Numbered from the stretch's first letter, positions 37,213-46,892 are shown. The stretch: DNA of 64,000 bases from Bombiscardovia apis (GCF_033095945.1 NZ_AP026800.1:1426001-1490000); one strand, 5' to 3'. Numbers and translations: made by a program. The notes: generated by a model from the sequence alone, not told the origin.

Positions 37213-38595
37213 TTATGTGTGAGTTGAGTCTGAACGGGCTGATACTGAGCGCGTGCTATCCACTGCGTTCATGCTGCTGTGACCAACAACGGCTAAGACC
37301 ATAGCGAGCAGCAACGCACATCCCATATAGAGCCAGAGCGTAATCTTTCCCGGCAAAATGTTGGCTAGGGCCAAGAATGCGAACTGCCCAAGGGGTGCTC
37401 CCACAATCATTGCAGTCTGTATGGCACCCATAGTCGCGGCAAGTTGCTCCTCAGGAATAGTTTCCATCAGCAGGGCCATGAACCGGGGATTAATTTTACC
37501 TAAGAGGTAGTTCATTGCAAAAACCGCCGCAAACAGTGCGAACGGGGTCGCTCCCCAAGCCAGCGATCCAGCAGCAAGAGCCGCACAAGTCATGGTGAGG
37601 GCCAGCAGCGGGGCCATAGACAGTTTGCGTAGGGGGTCAGCAGACAAAAGCGCCCCAGCAACTAAGCCCACTGACCCGAACCCGGTAACTCCGGCCACGG
37701 TACTACCGTAGGAGTGCCACCAGAAAGCGGTCTGGTCTACGAGCTCCACACTGAGGAGCGGCCCCAAAGCGCCGCCAATCATGTTGACAAACACGCCAAA
37801 GCATAAGGTCAAAGTTAAGAAACGCGAAGAACGAAATTGCTCTCGAACTGAGTTCCAACTGCCCACCAAGCCCTGTTGCCTTTCCTTCGTCGGTACAGAC
37901 TCAGACATCTCAAGTGGCATATCTGAGTCACTTTCAGCTGATATCGGACGAATCTCGGACTTCGAGAACTGCCCTATACCAGCATCCTGTCCGGCGCGCT
38001 CTGCTTTGGCGAATTCCCGCCGCCTTGCAGCAATAATGAGCCCGGCGACCAAGAATGTAGCAGCATTGATGAGTGAGAACAGGGAGAAATCATTGCCAAG
38101 CACAGCAAGCAGGGTGGCCCCAAGACTGGCCGAAACGACTGCTGCCAAACTGTTGACCGCACTCGTCAGCGAGGTGGCTTCGCGCAGACTCGAAGCAGGC
38201 ACTAAGTGTTTCAGCACCGGCATCCACAGGGATGAGGCATAACCCTCCATCACTGATGAAACCAAATCGAGCCCCATCAGCAAGAGGAAGATTCCGAACC
38301 CCTGTAAACGGCCTATCAGCATGGCAATACTGAGGTAGATGCAAGTCTGAACAGCCTTCACCCAGAGTTGAGCGCGCGTCTTTCGAGCTGTGCAATCGGC
38401 CAAATAACCCATAGCAAACGAAGTAAGGGCCGGCGCCACCCAAGCCGCAGAAGCTATGGAAACCGCGAGCTGCCGCTGAGGCAAAGTCTGAGCATAAACA
38501 ATAAACACGAGGTTGAAAAACTCGCCGCCCAAGGCGTTGAGCAGGTTGGAGAGCAGGAGTGACCTGAAAGCTGGGTTTCGTTTGAATTCAAGCAT
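37213..38595 (-). CDS. MFS transporter, probable exporter
   Basis: 460 residues with about twelve membrane spans and a long hydrophilic central loop (about 195-255), as in MFS drug-efflux proteins (MefA/enterobactin-exporter class). The loop-2/3 motif reads GYLADCTARKTR. AAGG lies eight bases before the ATG. It is just downstream of the ABC pair and may share its transcript (71-base gap), but has no copy of the TetR operator of its own. Confidence 0.82.
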   Translation of the reverse strand: MLEFKRNPAFRSLLLSNLLNALGGEFFNLVFIVYAQTLPQRQLAVSIASAAWVAPALTSFAMGYLADCTARKTRAQLWVKAVQTCIYLSIAMLIGRLQGFGIFLLLMGLDLVSSVMEGYASSLWMPVLKHLVPASSLREATSLTSAVNSLAAVVSASLGATLLAVLGNDFSLFSLINAATFLVAGLIIAARRREFAKAERAGQDAGIGQFSKSEIRPISAESDSDMPLEMSESVPTKERQQGLVGSWNSVREQFRSSRFLTLTLCFGVFVNMIGGALGPLLSVELVDQTAFWWHSYGSTVAGVTGFGSVGLVAGALLSADPLRKLSMAPLLALTMTCAALAAGSLAWGATPFALFAAVFAMNYLLGKINPRFMALLMETIPEEQLAATMGAIQTAMIVGAPLGQFAFLALANILPGKITLWLYMGCALLLAMVLAVVGHSSMNAVDSTRSVSARSDSTHT

Positions 38596-38666
38596 GGTGA
38601 GCCTTTTCTACGTGTTGACCACTTGCCTCTTGCCGAGAGTCGATAGCGGTCAGCGCACGGTGAGGG

Positions 38667-39392
38667 TTAGGGCACTTGGATGTGAGTAATGGTGCGGCTG
38701 AGAGCCCCGATAGCAGGCAGCGAAAGCAGGAAAACAGCAGCGAGAAACACACTTGCTAGCTGCATAGAAGCCGAGAAGGTGTTGCCAATGAGGGAGTCCA
38801 AAACGATAAGCACGCCAATCATGACCGGCACGGACCGCCAACGAAAGCCTAGCGCGAGTGAAATGCCCATAATACCCAGCAAACCCAAGGCAGAGAGGGC
38901 AAGGAGAAGCAGGCAGCGCGAGAGCGTGTGGAGCCAATGCCCGGCCGAAAGAGCTCCCAACATTTGGTTGGCTCCTATAAATATGGCAAGCGTGTAGATC
39001 GAGCTGGTAAGAAAGAGCCGTATTGTTACTGAGCTGACAGCCAACATTTTAGCTATCAACAAGCGCGAGCGCCTCACCGGATAGGAGAGAGTCAGCACCA
39101 GTGATCTACCCGAATAGGGCTTGAGTATGACCACTCCGCATAGGGCCGCTCCCAGAATCGAGAACCCGACCAGCAAGAAGACCATGACCATAAGGACGGC
39201 AAAGTCGAGGCTCGAAAGTTTGCCTGCTTGGCTGCCCATCTGATCAAGTTCAGAACCAAAGCCTCCCTGGAAGTGCCCTATCGCCATAAACATGCCGCCA
39301 AACGCCAAAGCCACTAAACAGACCGCTAATGACCCAAAATAGTAGGATTTAAGGTTGATTTTGCGCATTTCTAAGCGCATAAGCTCTAGCAT
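38667..39392 (-). CDS. ABC-2 type membrane subunit of a BcrAB-like exporter
   Basis: 241 residues with six predicted membrane spans. ABC-2 architecture with PYSGRSLVLTLSYPV after the second span, as in bacitracin or lantibiotic exporter permeases. GGAGG is seven bases before the ATG, within the end of the ATPase gene, so it is coupled to it. Under the TetR operator at 40123-40141. Confidence 0.8.
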   Translation of the reverse strand: MLELMRLEMRKINLKSYYFGSLAVCLVALAFGGMFMAIGHFQGGFGSELDQMGSQAGKLSSLDFAVLMVMVFLLVGFSILGAALCGVVILKPYSGRSLVLTLSYPVRRSRLLIAKMLAVSSVTIRLFLTSSIYTLAIFIGANQMLGALSAGHWLHTLSRCLLLLALSALGLLGIMGISLALGFRWRSVPVMIGVLIVLDSLIGNTFSASMQLASVFLAAVFLLSLPAIGALSRTITHIQVP

Positions 39393-39393
39393 A

Positions 39394-40107
39394 TTATGCC
39401 TCCATTGCTTGAATCAGTGCCGCTTCCGCAGCTTGGTCTCCGTCTTGTTTAAGCTGGCTTACACTCCGATTGAGGCAGATTCGCCCGCTATTAAGCACCA
39501 ACACCCGGTCGGCAACGCGCAAGACTTCGGAGAGGATATGGCTGGAGAAGAGCACAGCTTTACCCGCCGCTGCTTGATCACGGATGATGGAGCGCAGCTC
39601 GATAATGCCCTTAGGATCAAGGCCATTGAGAGGTTCGTCCAGTAACAAGATTCTTGGTTGGTGAATTATGCAGCGAGCCAGTGCTAGGCGCTGGCGCATG
39701 CCCATCGAATAGCGCTTCACAGCGGTCGGGTTGTTAGCTTTGAGACCAAGCAATCCTAGAGTTTTCGAGATAGCGTCGCCACTCAGTTCTAGCCGCATGT
39801 AAGCACAGTGGATTTCGAGATTAGCTAGTCCTGATAGCTCCTCGTAGAAGACGGGCTGGTCGATTGATACGCCCATCTCGCGCAAGGATGCCGGATATGT
39901 CGCACTCATCGGTTGAGCATTGATACTCACCTCGCCGCTGACAGGAGTTTGTAGGCCGGACAAGATTTTGAACAGGGTGGATTTGCCTGCACCGTTCGTT
40001 CCTAAGAGTCCCACCACCTCCCCTGATCTGAGGTCTAGGTTCGCATCCTCTAACACGGTGCCGCCGGCAAATGTTTGTGCTATGCCGCGCGCTTCTAGTA
40101 GTGTCAT
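39394..40107 (-). CDS. ABC exporter ATPase, BcrA/CcmA-like
   Basis: 237 residues: Walker A GTNGAGKST, signature YSMGMRQRL, Walker B ILLLDEPLNGLDP and switch SSHILSEV. The short length and sequence fit the BcrA/NosF subfamily that exports antibiotics or peptides. GAAAGGAAA is a good ribosome site. A TetR-type operator lies 16 bases upstream, and an identical-core operator precedes the tetR gene. Confidence 0.88.
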   Translation of the reverse strand: MTLLEARGIAQTFAGGTVLEDANLDLRSGEVVGLLGTNGAGKSTLFKILSGLQTPVSGEVSINAQPMSATYPASLREMGVSIDQPVFYEELSGLANLEIHCAYMRLELSGDAISKTLGLLGLKANNPTAVKRYSMGMRQRLALARCIIHQPRILLLDEPLNGLDPKGIIELRSIIRDQAAAGKAVLFSSHILSEVLRVADRVLVLNSGRICLNRSVSQLKQDGDQAAEAALIQAMEA

Positions 40108-40122
40108 TCAATTTCCTTTCAC

Positions 40123-40141
40123 AAAATACCGCCGGTATGTT
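40123..40141. promoter_or_regulatory. TetR-family operator before the ABC exporter
   Basis: AAAATACC-GCC-GGTATGTT, with perfect inverted arms ATACC/GGTAT (40126-40138), ends 16 bases upstream of the ATPase start. The same flanks and arms recur at 40930-40948 before tetR, differing only in the three central bases. Confidence 0.7.
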
Positions 40142-40223
40142 TGGGGGACGATGCTGCCTAAATAGAAAGATTCACTCATTAGCACATCAGATACAGCAAC
40201 AAGCTCAGATCAATAAGATTATG

Positions 40224-40892
40224 CTACTCGTGCATGGGAACGCGAGGATTATCACGCAAGTGGGAGTGGAGACTGACTGCGGCTTGGATAACCCTGTCAT
40301 CAACTACTGGGACTCCAATACCCTCAAACATCTCCTTGAGCAGGGTGAATTTGCTAACTACTTCTTCTTTGCTAAAGGTAGTGAGCTTGAGCCCAATCCA
40401 CATGTTAAGCAAAATGAACATAATTTGCGCCACATCTGTAGGGTCGTGCGGGGCAATCGAACCATCATCTATGCCCTCTTGCACGTAAGGCGTAATCACG
40501 CGCACGATGTCGTCCATGCTGGTTAAATACATCTCCCCCACCATGCGCGGACTCTTGAGCAAGGTCTGAGCCGAATAAGAGACATCGTGGCGGGCGTAGG
40601 CAGTAAGCGAGATAACCAGCTCATTGCGCAGTTTTTCTAGGCCCGTCTCACCCGGCCAGTCCTTTTCCCAGTCATCTTGAGGCGAGGCAGAAGAAGCCAT
40701 GCGCTCGGTCACCGCATCAAAAATCGCAGATTTAGAGGAAAAATGATAGTACACAGCGCCCTTAGTCATGCCTCCGAGACCATCGACAATGTCTTGAATA
40801 CTGGTGTCGTCGTAGCCTTTTTCAAGGAAGAGCCGTTGAGCTACATCGAGGATGCGCTGCCTGTGACCCTCTGGGTCTTTCTGCGTTCCCAT
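40224..40892 (-). CDS. TetR-family transcriptional repressor
   Basis: 222 residues. N-terminal TetR HTH (about 10-55: RILDVAQRLFLEKGYDDTSIQDIVDGLGGMTKGAVYYHF, the standard pattern) with an unrelated ligand-binding C-terminal half. AGGGGAG precedes the ATG. Two near-identical operators, one in front of this gene and one in front of the downstream ABC exporter, imply that it represses both and is released by an exported compound. Effector unknown. Confidence 0.9.
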   Translation of the reverse strand: MGTQKDPEGHRQRILDVAQRLFLEKGYDDTSIQDIVDGLGGMTKGAVYYHFSSKSAIFDAVTERMASSASPQDDWEKDWPGETGLEKLRNELVISLTAYARHDVSYSAQTLLKSPRMVGEMYLTSMDDIVRVITPYVQEGIDDGSIAPHDPTDVAQIMFILLNMWIGLKLTTFSKEEVVSKFTLLKEMFEGIGVPVVDDRVIQAAVSLHSHLRDNPRVPMHE

Positions 40893-40929
40893 ACAGCTCC
40901 CCTATCTAGTCTTTCTCTAATCATCATCG

Positions 40930-40948
40930 AAAATACCATTGGTATGTT
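40930..40948. promoter_or_regulatory. TetR-family operator before tetR
   Basis: AAAATACC-ATT-GGTATGTT, perfect arms ATACC/GGTAT (40933-40945), 38 bases upstream of the repressor start. Matches the site at 40123-40141, implying autoregulation. Confidence 0.7.
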
Positions 40949-41016
40949 CTTTGCTAAGAGTAACAGATACGAGTAGCAGTCGTCTACCTGAGCAGTGCAA
41001 CCAAAGTTCACAGATG

Positions 41017-41068
41017 CAAAAAGCCGGCTTACCAGAGCCCACGAGGAGCTTGGTAAACCGGCTTTGCC
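41017..41068 (-). terminator. Terminator of gpmA
   Basis: AAGCCGGCTTACCA (41021-41034) pairs with TGGTAAACCGGCTT (41051-41064) with one mismatch; A/T runs flank both sides. It follows the gpmA stop at 41093. Confidence 0.7.
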
Positions 41069-41092
41069 AGCAAAAATGCTAGTGTTTTACAA

Positions 41093-41833
41093 TCACTTCT
41101 GGCCCTGAGCTGCCACGGCTGCGGCACCGGCAGCAGCTGCCTCCGGATCCAGGTATTCGCCGCGAGGCTTGATGGGCTTGAAGTTGTCATCCAGCTCATA
41201 AAGCAGAGGAATAGCCGTAGGAATGTTGACCTTGGCAATCTCTTCTTCGCTGAGATTGTCGAGCATCTTCACGATAGCGCGCAGGGAGTTACCGTGAGCA
41301 GCAATCATGACAGTCTTGCCGGACTTGAGCTCGGGAACAATGTCAGACTCCCAGTAAGGGGTCACGCGGTCAACCACGTTGGCTAGAGCCTCATTGCGAG
41401 GTACCTCAATGCCTGCGTAGCGAGGATCGTGGGTCTGAGAATACTTGTCGTCTACGTCGATCTCTGGCGGAGGAGTGGCGTAAGAGCGGCGCCAGAGCAT
41501 GAACTTTTCGTCGCCGTACTCATCACGAATCTCAGCCTTGTTCTTGCCCTGCAAAGCGCCATAGTGACGCTCGTTGAGCCTCCAGTCGCGCTTGACCGGA
41601 ATCCACAGGCGGTCTGCCGCATCCAAGGAGATGTTGGCCGTGTTGATGGCGCGGCGCAGCAAAGAAGTAAAGACGATGTCAGGTAGAACGCCCTTGTCTT
41701 TGAGCAGCTGGCCGCCCTTCTTAGCTTCGGACTCGCCCTGTTCGGTCAGCGGCACGTCCACCCAGCCGGTGAACTGATTGGTGTTATTCCATGCGCTCTG
41801 GCCATGCCGGAGCAAAACTAGTTTGTATGTCAT
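41093..41833 (-). CDS. gpmA: 2,3-bisphosphoglycerate-dependent phosphoglycerate mutase
   Basis: 246 residues. The catalytic phospho-His is in [11 protein letters not shown] at residue 10; [28 protein letters not shown] and the second His in [11 protein letters not shown] are conserved. Glycolytic interconversion of 3- and 2-phosphoglycerate. In many Actinobacteria gpmA sits next to senX3/regX3; here the kinase and phoU are about 4 kb away with the MFS/ABC/TetR genes between them. Flanked by terminators on both sides. Confidence 0.96.
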   Translation of the reverse strand: MTYKLVLLRHGQSAWNNTNQFTGWVDVPLTEQGESEAKKGGQLLKDKGVLPDIVFTSLLRRAINTANISLDAADRLWIPVKRDWRLNERHYGALQGKNKAEIRDEYGDEKFMLWRRSYATPPPEIDVDDKYSQTHDPRYAGIEVPRNEALANVVDRVTPYWESDIVPELKSGKTVMIAAHGNSLRAIVKMLDNLSEEEIAKVNIPTAIPLLYELDDNFKPIKPRGEYLDPEAAAAGAAAVAAQGQK

Positions 41834-41884
41834 AGCCCCTAGTCTAAACGCCCACGCAGACGGAAAGACGACACTGCAAGCAGC

Positions 41885-41931
41885 ACGAAAGAGCCCTGCC
41901 TAAACAGCCATTCCAGACTACCCAAGCAGGG
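41885..41931 (-). terminator. Terminator of lysS
   Basis: On the - strand GCCCTGC (41931-41925) pairs with GCAGGGC (41898-41892), followed by TCTTTC. It lies about 23 bases after the lysS stop. Confidence 0.6.
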
Positions 41932-41953
41932 CCATATAAGCGTTCGCTAGCTG

Positions 41954-43612
41954 CTAGTTCAGCGGCTTGACCAGTGGGAAGGTAATCGTCTCGCGAATCG
42001 TGGCACCAGTCAGTGCAATGAGCAGGCGGTCAATGCCCATGCCCATGCCGCCGGTGGGAGGCATGCCCACACCCAAAGCTTCGAGGAAGTCTTCGTCGAT
42101 ATCGGTAGCTTCCGCATCTCCGGCAGCTGCGTCTTTGGCTTGCTGAATAAAGCGCTCACGCTGCACTACCGGATCGTTGAGCTCGGAGTAGCCAGTGGCC
42201 AGCTCGAAGCCGCGCACATACAAATCCCACTTCTCAACCATGCCAGGCTTTGAGCGATGCCCCTTAACCAGCGGAGAAGTTTCTACGGGGAAGTCGCGCA
42301 CAAAAGTAGGCTCATATAGCTTATCTTCGTAGAAGTGCTCCCACAGATGCTCGACTAGCTTGCCGTGGTTTTCTACGTCGTCTCGCTCCACGCCTAGCTT
42401 GTTAGCAATGGCGCCCAAGTGCTCCACACTGCTCTCGGGAGTAATCTCTTCACCCAAGGCTTCGGACAGCGAGCCATACATGGTCATGGTCTTCCACTCG
42501 CCACCAAAGTCATACTCTTCGCCGTTGAGCAAAGTCACCTTGGTGGAACCGAAAGCGTCGATAGCAGACTGCTGAATGAGCTGCTTGGTCAGCTCGCCAA
42601 TCGTATCGTAGGTTCCGTAAGCCTGGTAGGCCTCAAGCATGGTGAACTCAGGAGCGTGAGTGCCGTCGACGCCCTCGTTGCGGAAGTCGCGGTTTATCTC
42701 GAAAACGCGCTCGATGCCGCCAACTAGGCAACGCTTGAGGAAGAGCTCAGGAGCGATGCGCAGGAAGAGGTCAATATCGAAAGCGTTCATGTGCGTAGTG
42801 AAGGGGCGGGCTGCCGCGCCTCCGTGCACCGTCTGAAGCATGGGGGTCTCAACCTCAAGGAAGTCCTGCTGCTCAAAGGTGCGACGCAGGGAGGAAACTA
42901 CCTTGGAGCGCTGGCGAACCATGTTGCGAGTAGACTCGTCGGCAATCATTGCCAAATAAGGCTTACGGGTACGCTGCTCGTCGGAGAGCTCCTTGTGGAG
43001 AGCTGGCAAGGGCTGCAAGGCCTTGGCGGCAATGGCCCATTCTGTAGCGAACACGGAGAGCTCACCGGTCTTGGAAGCAATGACCCGGCCACGCAGATAG
43101 AGGTGGTCACCCAAATCTACGAGCTGCTTGAAGAGCTTGAGAGAGTCGGCGCCAACTTCTTTTTTGGAAACCATACCTTGGATAGCGGTACCGTCACCGG
43201 CAGAAAGCTGCACGAAGCACAGACCGCCCGAGTTGCGCACAAAGAGCACGCGGCCGGCAATACCTACTACGTCTTCGGTTTCCTCCCCTGCTTCCAGCTT
43301 GCCCTCATACTTGGCCCGCACATGCTCGATGCGATCAGTCACGTCTAGGTGAACCGGATAGGCAGGAATACCTTCTTTGAGCATGAGAGCGCGCTTAGCT
43401 ACGCGCATCTGCACCTGCTCAGGGCTGGCGTGGGGGCCGAATTCGCGATTGCTGGGATCAATGGCATCGTCCAAGCCGGCACCCTGATTAACCCGGTCAG
43501 TAATGGCCTGGTCTTGGTCGAAGAGGAGCTGTGCCCGCTCTAGGGTTGTCATCTGGGTCTCTTGCTCGGGCGTGTCTTCGCTGCGCTCGTTGCGTTCTAC
43601 AAAGTCAGTCAT
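41954..43612 (-). CDS. lysS: Lysyl-tRNA synthetase, class II
   Basis: 552 residues. N-terminal OB-fold anticodon-binding domain (about 110-220), then the class II core with motif 2 (FEINRDFRNEGVDGTHAPEFTMLE) and motif 3 (GMGIDRLLIALTG). An acidic N-terminal 60-residue extension is longer than in E. coli LysS. The ATG at 43612 lacks a ribosome site; a second Met at residue 21 is possible. No T-box is visible upstream. Confidence 0.96.
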   Translation of the reverse strand: MTDFVERNERSEDTPEQETQMTTLERAQLLFDQDQAITDRVNQGAGLDDAIDPSNREFGPHASPEQVQMRVAKRALMLKEGIPAYPVHLDVTDRIEHVRAKYEGKLEAGEETEDVVGIAGRVLFVRNSGGLCFVQLSAGDGTAIQGMVSKKEVGADSLKLFKQLVDLGDHLYLRGRVIASKTGELSVFATEWAIAAKALQPLPALHKELSDEQRTRKPYLAMIADESTRNMVRQRSKVVSSLRRTFEQQDFLEVETPMLQTVHGGAAARPFTTHMNAFDIDLFLRIAPELFLKRCLVGGIERVFEINRDFRNEGVDGTHAPEFTMLEAYQAYGTYDTIGELTKQLIQQSAIDAFGSTKVTLLNGEEYDFGGEWKTMTMYGSLSEALGEEITPESSVEHLGAIANKLGVERDDVENHGKLVEHLWEHFYEDKLYEPTFVRDFPVETSPLVKGHRSKPGMVEKWDLYVRGFELATGYSELNDPVVQRERFIQQAKDAAAGDAEATDIDEDFLEALGVGMPPTGGMGMGIDRLLIALTGATIRETITFPLVKPLN

Positions 43613-43806
43613 AAAGGTTTAGTGTACGCAAATGCCAGTACTTCCGGCCGCTCCCCTACTGCGACTCTTAGCCGCAAGAAGCAGGAGCGCGAGCAATCCC
43701 TGCAAACGCCCGCCACAAGGGCAGCGAGCAGGCCAGTAAGCTCGCGCCCGCCGCGCGCCCGCCTAGCGTTTGGCTGACGGTGCGTGTACTATATAGAACG
43801 TTGTCG

Positions 43807-43880
<74 letters not shown>

Positions 43881-43889
43881 CAATCATGC

Positions 43890-43925
43890 AGGCCCCCTCG
43901 GGAAACCGAAGGGGCCTGGATTTTA
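43890..43925 (+). terminator. Terminator of tRNA-Pro
   Basis: GGCCCCcTCGG (43891-43901) pairs with CCGAaGGGGCC (43906-43916) around a short loop, followed by ATTTT. Confidence 0.7.
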
Positions 43926-43972
43926 TCTCAAACTCCATTCAGCATCGGCGAACGCAGAGACACACGCCTTAC

Positions 43973-44419
43973 TCACTTTTCGCAGGTAATCTGTAGGAGC
44001 ACGCCGAAGGGGTCGGTAATTACGGCGTAGAAGTCTGCAAATTCGTTGCTTCTTGGTGCGCGGAGCACTTGAGTTCCTTCATAGGCACAGGCCTTGTCGA
44101 AAATCTCTTGAGCTTCTTGAACCGAGTCAAGCATGATATCTAGCGAGAGAGCATTCCCTTGAGTCATGGGAATATCGTCGTCGACCGGATTGTCGGCAAT
44201 TTGTAGCTGAAAATCGCCGATTTGAGTTACCGAATGAGAAATATAATGCTCATGCCCAGCAGGAATAACTAGGCTCGGATTGTACTGCTCTTTGAACTCT
44301 TGATTGCTGATAGAAAAGACTGTTTGACCCCCTAAAACGTCTTGATACCAAGCAATCGCGGCCTGAGCCTGACCCTTAAGCGATAGGAATACTGCTACTT
44401 TGGCTGATGATACGGGCAT
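43973..44419 (-). CDS. VOC-family protein (PhnB-like)
   Basis: 148 residues forming two beta-alpha-beta-beta-beta repeats of the vicinal-oxygen-chelate fold. AIAWYQDVLGG in the first repeat and the C-terminal FYAVITDPFGVLLQI are characteristic of the PhnB/3-demethylubiquinone methyltransferase-like subgroup. Function unknown, sometimes resistance or stress related. AAGGAG lies seven bases before the ATG at 44419. Divergent from the WYL regulator; the palindrome at 44464-44480 is between them. Confidence 0.82.
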   Translation of the reverse strand: MPVSSAKVAVFLSLKGQAQAAIAWYQDVLGGQTVFSISNQEFKEQYNPSLVIPAGHEHYISHSVTQIGDFQLQIADNPVDDDIPMTQGNALSLDIMLDSVQEAQEIFDKACAYEGTQVLRAPRSNEFADFYAVITDPFGVLLQITCEK

Positions 44420-44463
44420 ATTACATCTCCTTATGTTGGGTATACTCAGCATAAACAATAAAG

Positions 44464-44480
44464 GTGCCATTTTATGGCAC
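44464..44480. promoter_or_regulatory. Palindromic operator between VOC and WYL regulator genes
   Basis: GTGCCAT-TTT-ATGGCAC is a perfect 7+3+7 palindrome located between divergent starts at 44419 and 44504. Likely binding site of the adjacent regulator, by position and symmetry only. Confidence 0.45.
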
Positions 44481-44503
44481 TATTAGAAGAAGCATAGGTA
44501 CTC

Positions 44504-45481
44504 ATGAGCAAGTCTGAACGTATCAATCAAGAGCTGCTCTTCGTACACGAGCGCCGAGTCTTCCAATTGTCTGACCTCATCACTGAATTCCACATTTCCA
44601 GACGCACGGCCCTGCGAGACTTGAGCGAACTGAGCAGGCTGGGAGTGCCCATCACAGCTTTCCCTGGGCGATACGGTGGCTATCAGGTTGAGGATTCCAC
44701 TCCCCTGCCGCCCGTCAGCTTTAGCGAAAATGAGCAACTGACCATTTTCTTTGCGCTGCAACTCCTCAAGACCGTCAGCAACTCACCCTTCGGCCACACC
44801 TACCGACACATCCAAGACAAGCTATTGCAGGTGTTCCCCGAAAGTCGTAGGGAGCTCATTAGCAACGCTATGGCAGGTATCCGTTACGAAGGCCCCTCGC
44901 AGCAAGCGCCGACGGAAGGGCTGGCGATCATTTTTGAAACCATAATGCGCCAGCACACCCTCGTCTTTCTCTACCCCAGCCAAGCGGACTCGCCACGCTC
45001 AGCCAACCCTATCCTGCTCACTCTCAACGGCGGATTCTGGTATTGCACCGCCTTCGACAACAGCAAACAGCAATGGCGCACCTACCGCTGTGACCGCATG
45101 CGCATCATCGGAACGCACCCGCGAGCGCAAGGCCTACCTTCCCCCAGTGAGGAACGGCGCAAGTATGAAAGCGCGCAAACGCAGGCGAGAACCATCAATT
45201 TCAAGGTCGACCTCACCAGCCAAGGCAAAGACCGCTTCACTAGAGAGCACTTCCCCAACATGCGGTTGGAAGAAGAAGCTGGGCAAGCGCGCATTGTCGG
45301 AGCAATTCGACCCGACGAACTCGATTTCCTCGTACGCTACCTCCTAGGTTTTGGCGACCAAGCCACCATCGCAGAGCCAGCTAGCCTGCGCAAACGCTAC
45401 AGACACGTATTAGAAGAACTCCTTAAAAAGTTAGGAGCTCGGGCATACGTCACTCAGCTTGAAGTTGAATCACAGCGATAG
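44504..45481 (+). CDS. YafY/DeoR-type transcriptional regulator with WYL domain
   Basis: 325 residues. N-terminal winged HTH (about 5-60, HISRRTALRDLSELSRLGVPI) and a WYL ligand-sensing region (about 140-210) followed by a WCX-type C-terminal extension. This is the YafY arrangement. It probably controls the divergent VOC gene through the palindrome at 44464-44480. Its end overlaps the convergent ABC permease by 32 bases. Confidence 0.85.
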   Translation: MSKSERINQELLFVHERRVFQLSDLITEFHISRRTALRDLSELSRLGVPITAFPGRYGGYQVEDSTPLPPVSFSENEQLTIFFALQLLKTVSNSPFGHTYRHIQDKLLQVFPESRRELISNAMAGIRYEGPSQQAPTEGLAIIFETIMRQHTLVFLYPSQADSPRSANPILLTLNGGFWYCTAFDNSKQQWRTYRCDRMRIIGTHPRAQGLPSPSEERRKYESAQTQARTINFKVDLTSQGKDRFTREHFPNMRLEEEAGQARIVGAIRPDELDFLVRYLLGFGDQATIAEPASLRKRYRHVLEELLKKLGARAYVTQLEVESQR

Positions 45482-46892
45482 ACGGTGTGCGCAGGGCACG
45501 GGCAGAGGCGATAAAGAAGATAGCTGAGCCCAGGATTGCAACTCCTAGAGCTATCCAACCCCATAACGCCCACGGAACTGAAAGCACACCAGTGCCCAAC
45601 ATGATACGAATACCTACGTAAGCACTGGCCGTAGCTGGAATAGTAATAAGGAAAGCTGCCAAAATAGCAGTAAACATGATGATAGAGCCTTCCAAGACGG
45701 CCATGCTCCGCAGCTGACGTGGCTCAGCGCCCGCTATGTCTAGCAGAGACTGGTCAAAGCTGCGCTCACGCGAAATCATGCAAAAACCAGCCAAGGCACC
45801 GCCCAAAGCGATGAGGGCAGCTGGGCCGACCGCCCCCAAAATCCCTGCCAAACCAGTACTCGTAGTGCCGGGAGGTGTGGAGTAACCAGCAACTTTCATC
45901 AAAGAAGCCGAATATATTTGCATAGGCGTTCCCATCCCCATAATGAGACCCAAGCAGGCCATGAGCGGTGCTAGTACTGAGCTGGAACGCTCAATACGAG
46001 AGACAGTTTGACGCTTGGCCAGAACCCAAGGCGAAGCTGGAATCGGCAGCAACTGAGTCCACAGCCGCACCAAGCCGCCGTATAGCAGCGGAGCTAAGAA
46101 GGCGAAGGCAATCATCAGCAGCATTAGGCCGCCCATGGCACAGGTCAGCACCATTGACGTGTCCGTGTTGAAAGCATCCATTGCAGCCTTACCGCCCGAA
46201 AGCGAGGCCCGACGCACCTTCCACACAGGCAAAACGAACACATATATCGCACCCACGAATGACGATAAGGACAGGAGGGTACGCACCCATCCGGGGTTCT
46301 TGGGGCTCACTGCTTGCGGCCGGTAGGCCTCCACTGGATCCACCTTGGCGGCAGCGCGAACGGTCAGAGCAGTACCTACCGCTGCCGTAGCAAGACCTAC
46401 TCCTGCGCCCAGTAGCCATGCTGTGACATCTGGCTGATAGTAGTAGGAGTCCGCAAAATCACTGTAGGTACTGGTCATATATCGGAAAAATGGCGGCACG
46501 GCAAAGCCATCCACCACAGCCGAAAGCACAGTAGCAGCAATCCCCAAAATCAGGACTTGGGCTTCAGTAAGCAGAGTCAGCTGCGAAGGCGTGGCGCCCT
46601 GCATAGAAAGGAGAGCCAACTGCTTGCGCTGGTTCCTAACGGCAGCCGAAACTACCCAAAGAGTAATAAAAACACCAATAATAACAGTCAACGGTAGTTC
46701 AAGATACTCCATCATATGCACCATATTTTCAGCGTCTTGGTGCAAGTCCCCTTGAACGCTCGCATACGTTCGCTGGTACGAAGAAGCCACCATAGTGATA
46801 GCTCCCATCACGCTTTGAACCACACTTAGGTAGAGGAAAACACCAATCCACACGCCCGGTGCCGAGCGCAGACTCTTTGCAATCGCTCTCAT
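45450..46892 (-). CDS. FtsX-like ABC permease
   Basis: 480 residues with about eight to ten membrane spans in two FtsX-like halves (SMQGATPSQLTLLTEAQVL and DIAGAEPRQLRSMAVLEGS are the conserved cytoplasmic segments after spans). MacB/BceB-type membrane subunits of this size export peptides or confer resistance. ATGA overlap with the ATPase stop shows they are one unit. Confidence 0.82.
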   Translation of the reverse strand: MRAIAKSLRSAPGVWIGVFLYLSVVQSVMGAITMVASSYQRTYASVQGDLHQDAENMVHMMEYLELPLTVIIGVFITLWVVSAAVRNQRKQLALLSMQGATPSQLTLLTEAQVLILGIAATVLSAVVDGFAVPPFFRYMTSTYSDFADSYYYQPDVTAWLLGAGVGLATAAVGTALTVRAAAKVDPVEAYRPQAVSPKNPGWVRTLLSLSSFVGAIYVFVLPVWKVRRASLSGGKAAMDAFNTDTSMVLTCAMGGLMLLMIAFAFLAPLLYGGLVRLWTQLLPIPASPWVLAKRQTVSRIERSSSVLAPLMACLGLIMGMGTPMQIYSASLMKVAGYSTPPGTTSTGLAGILGAVGPAALIALGGALAGFCMISRERSFDQSLLDIAGAEPRQLRSMAVLEGSIIMFTAILAAFLITIPATASAYVGIRIMLGTGVLSVPWALWGWIALGVAILGSAIFFIASARALRTPSIAVIQLQAE

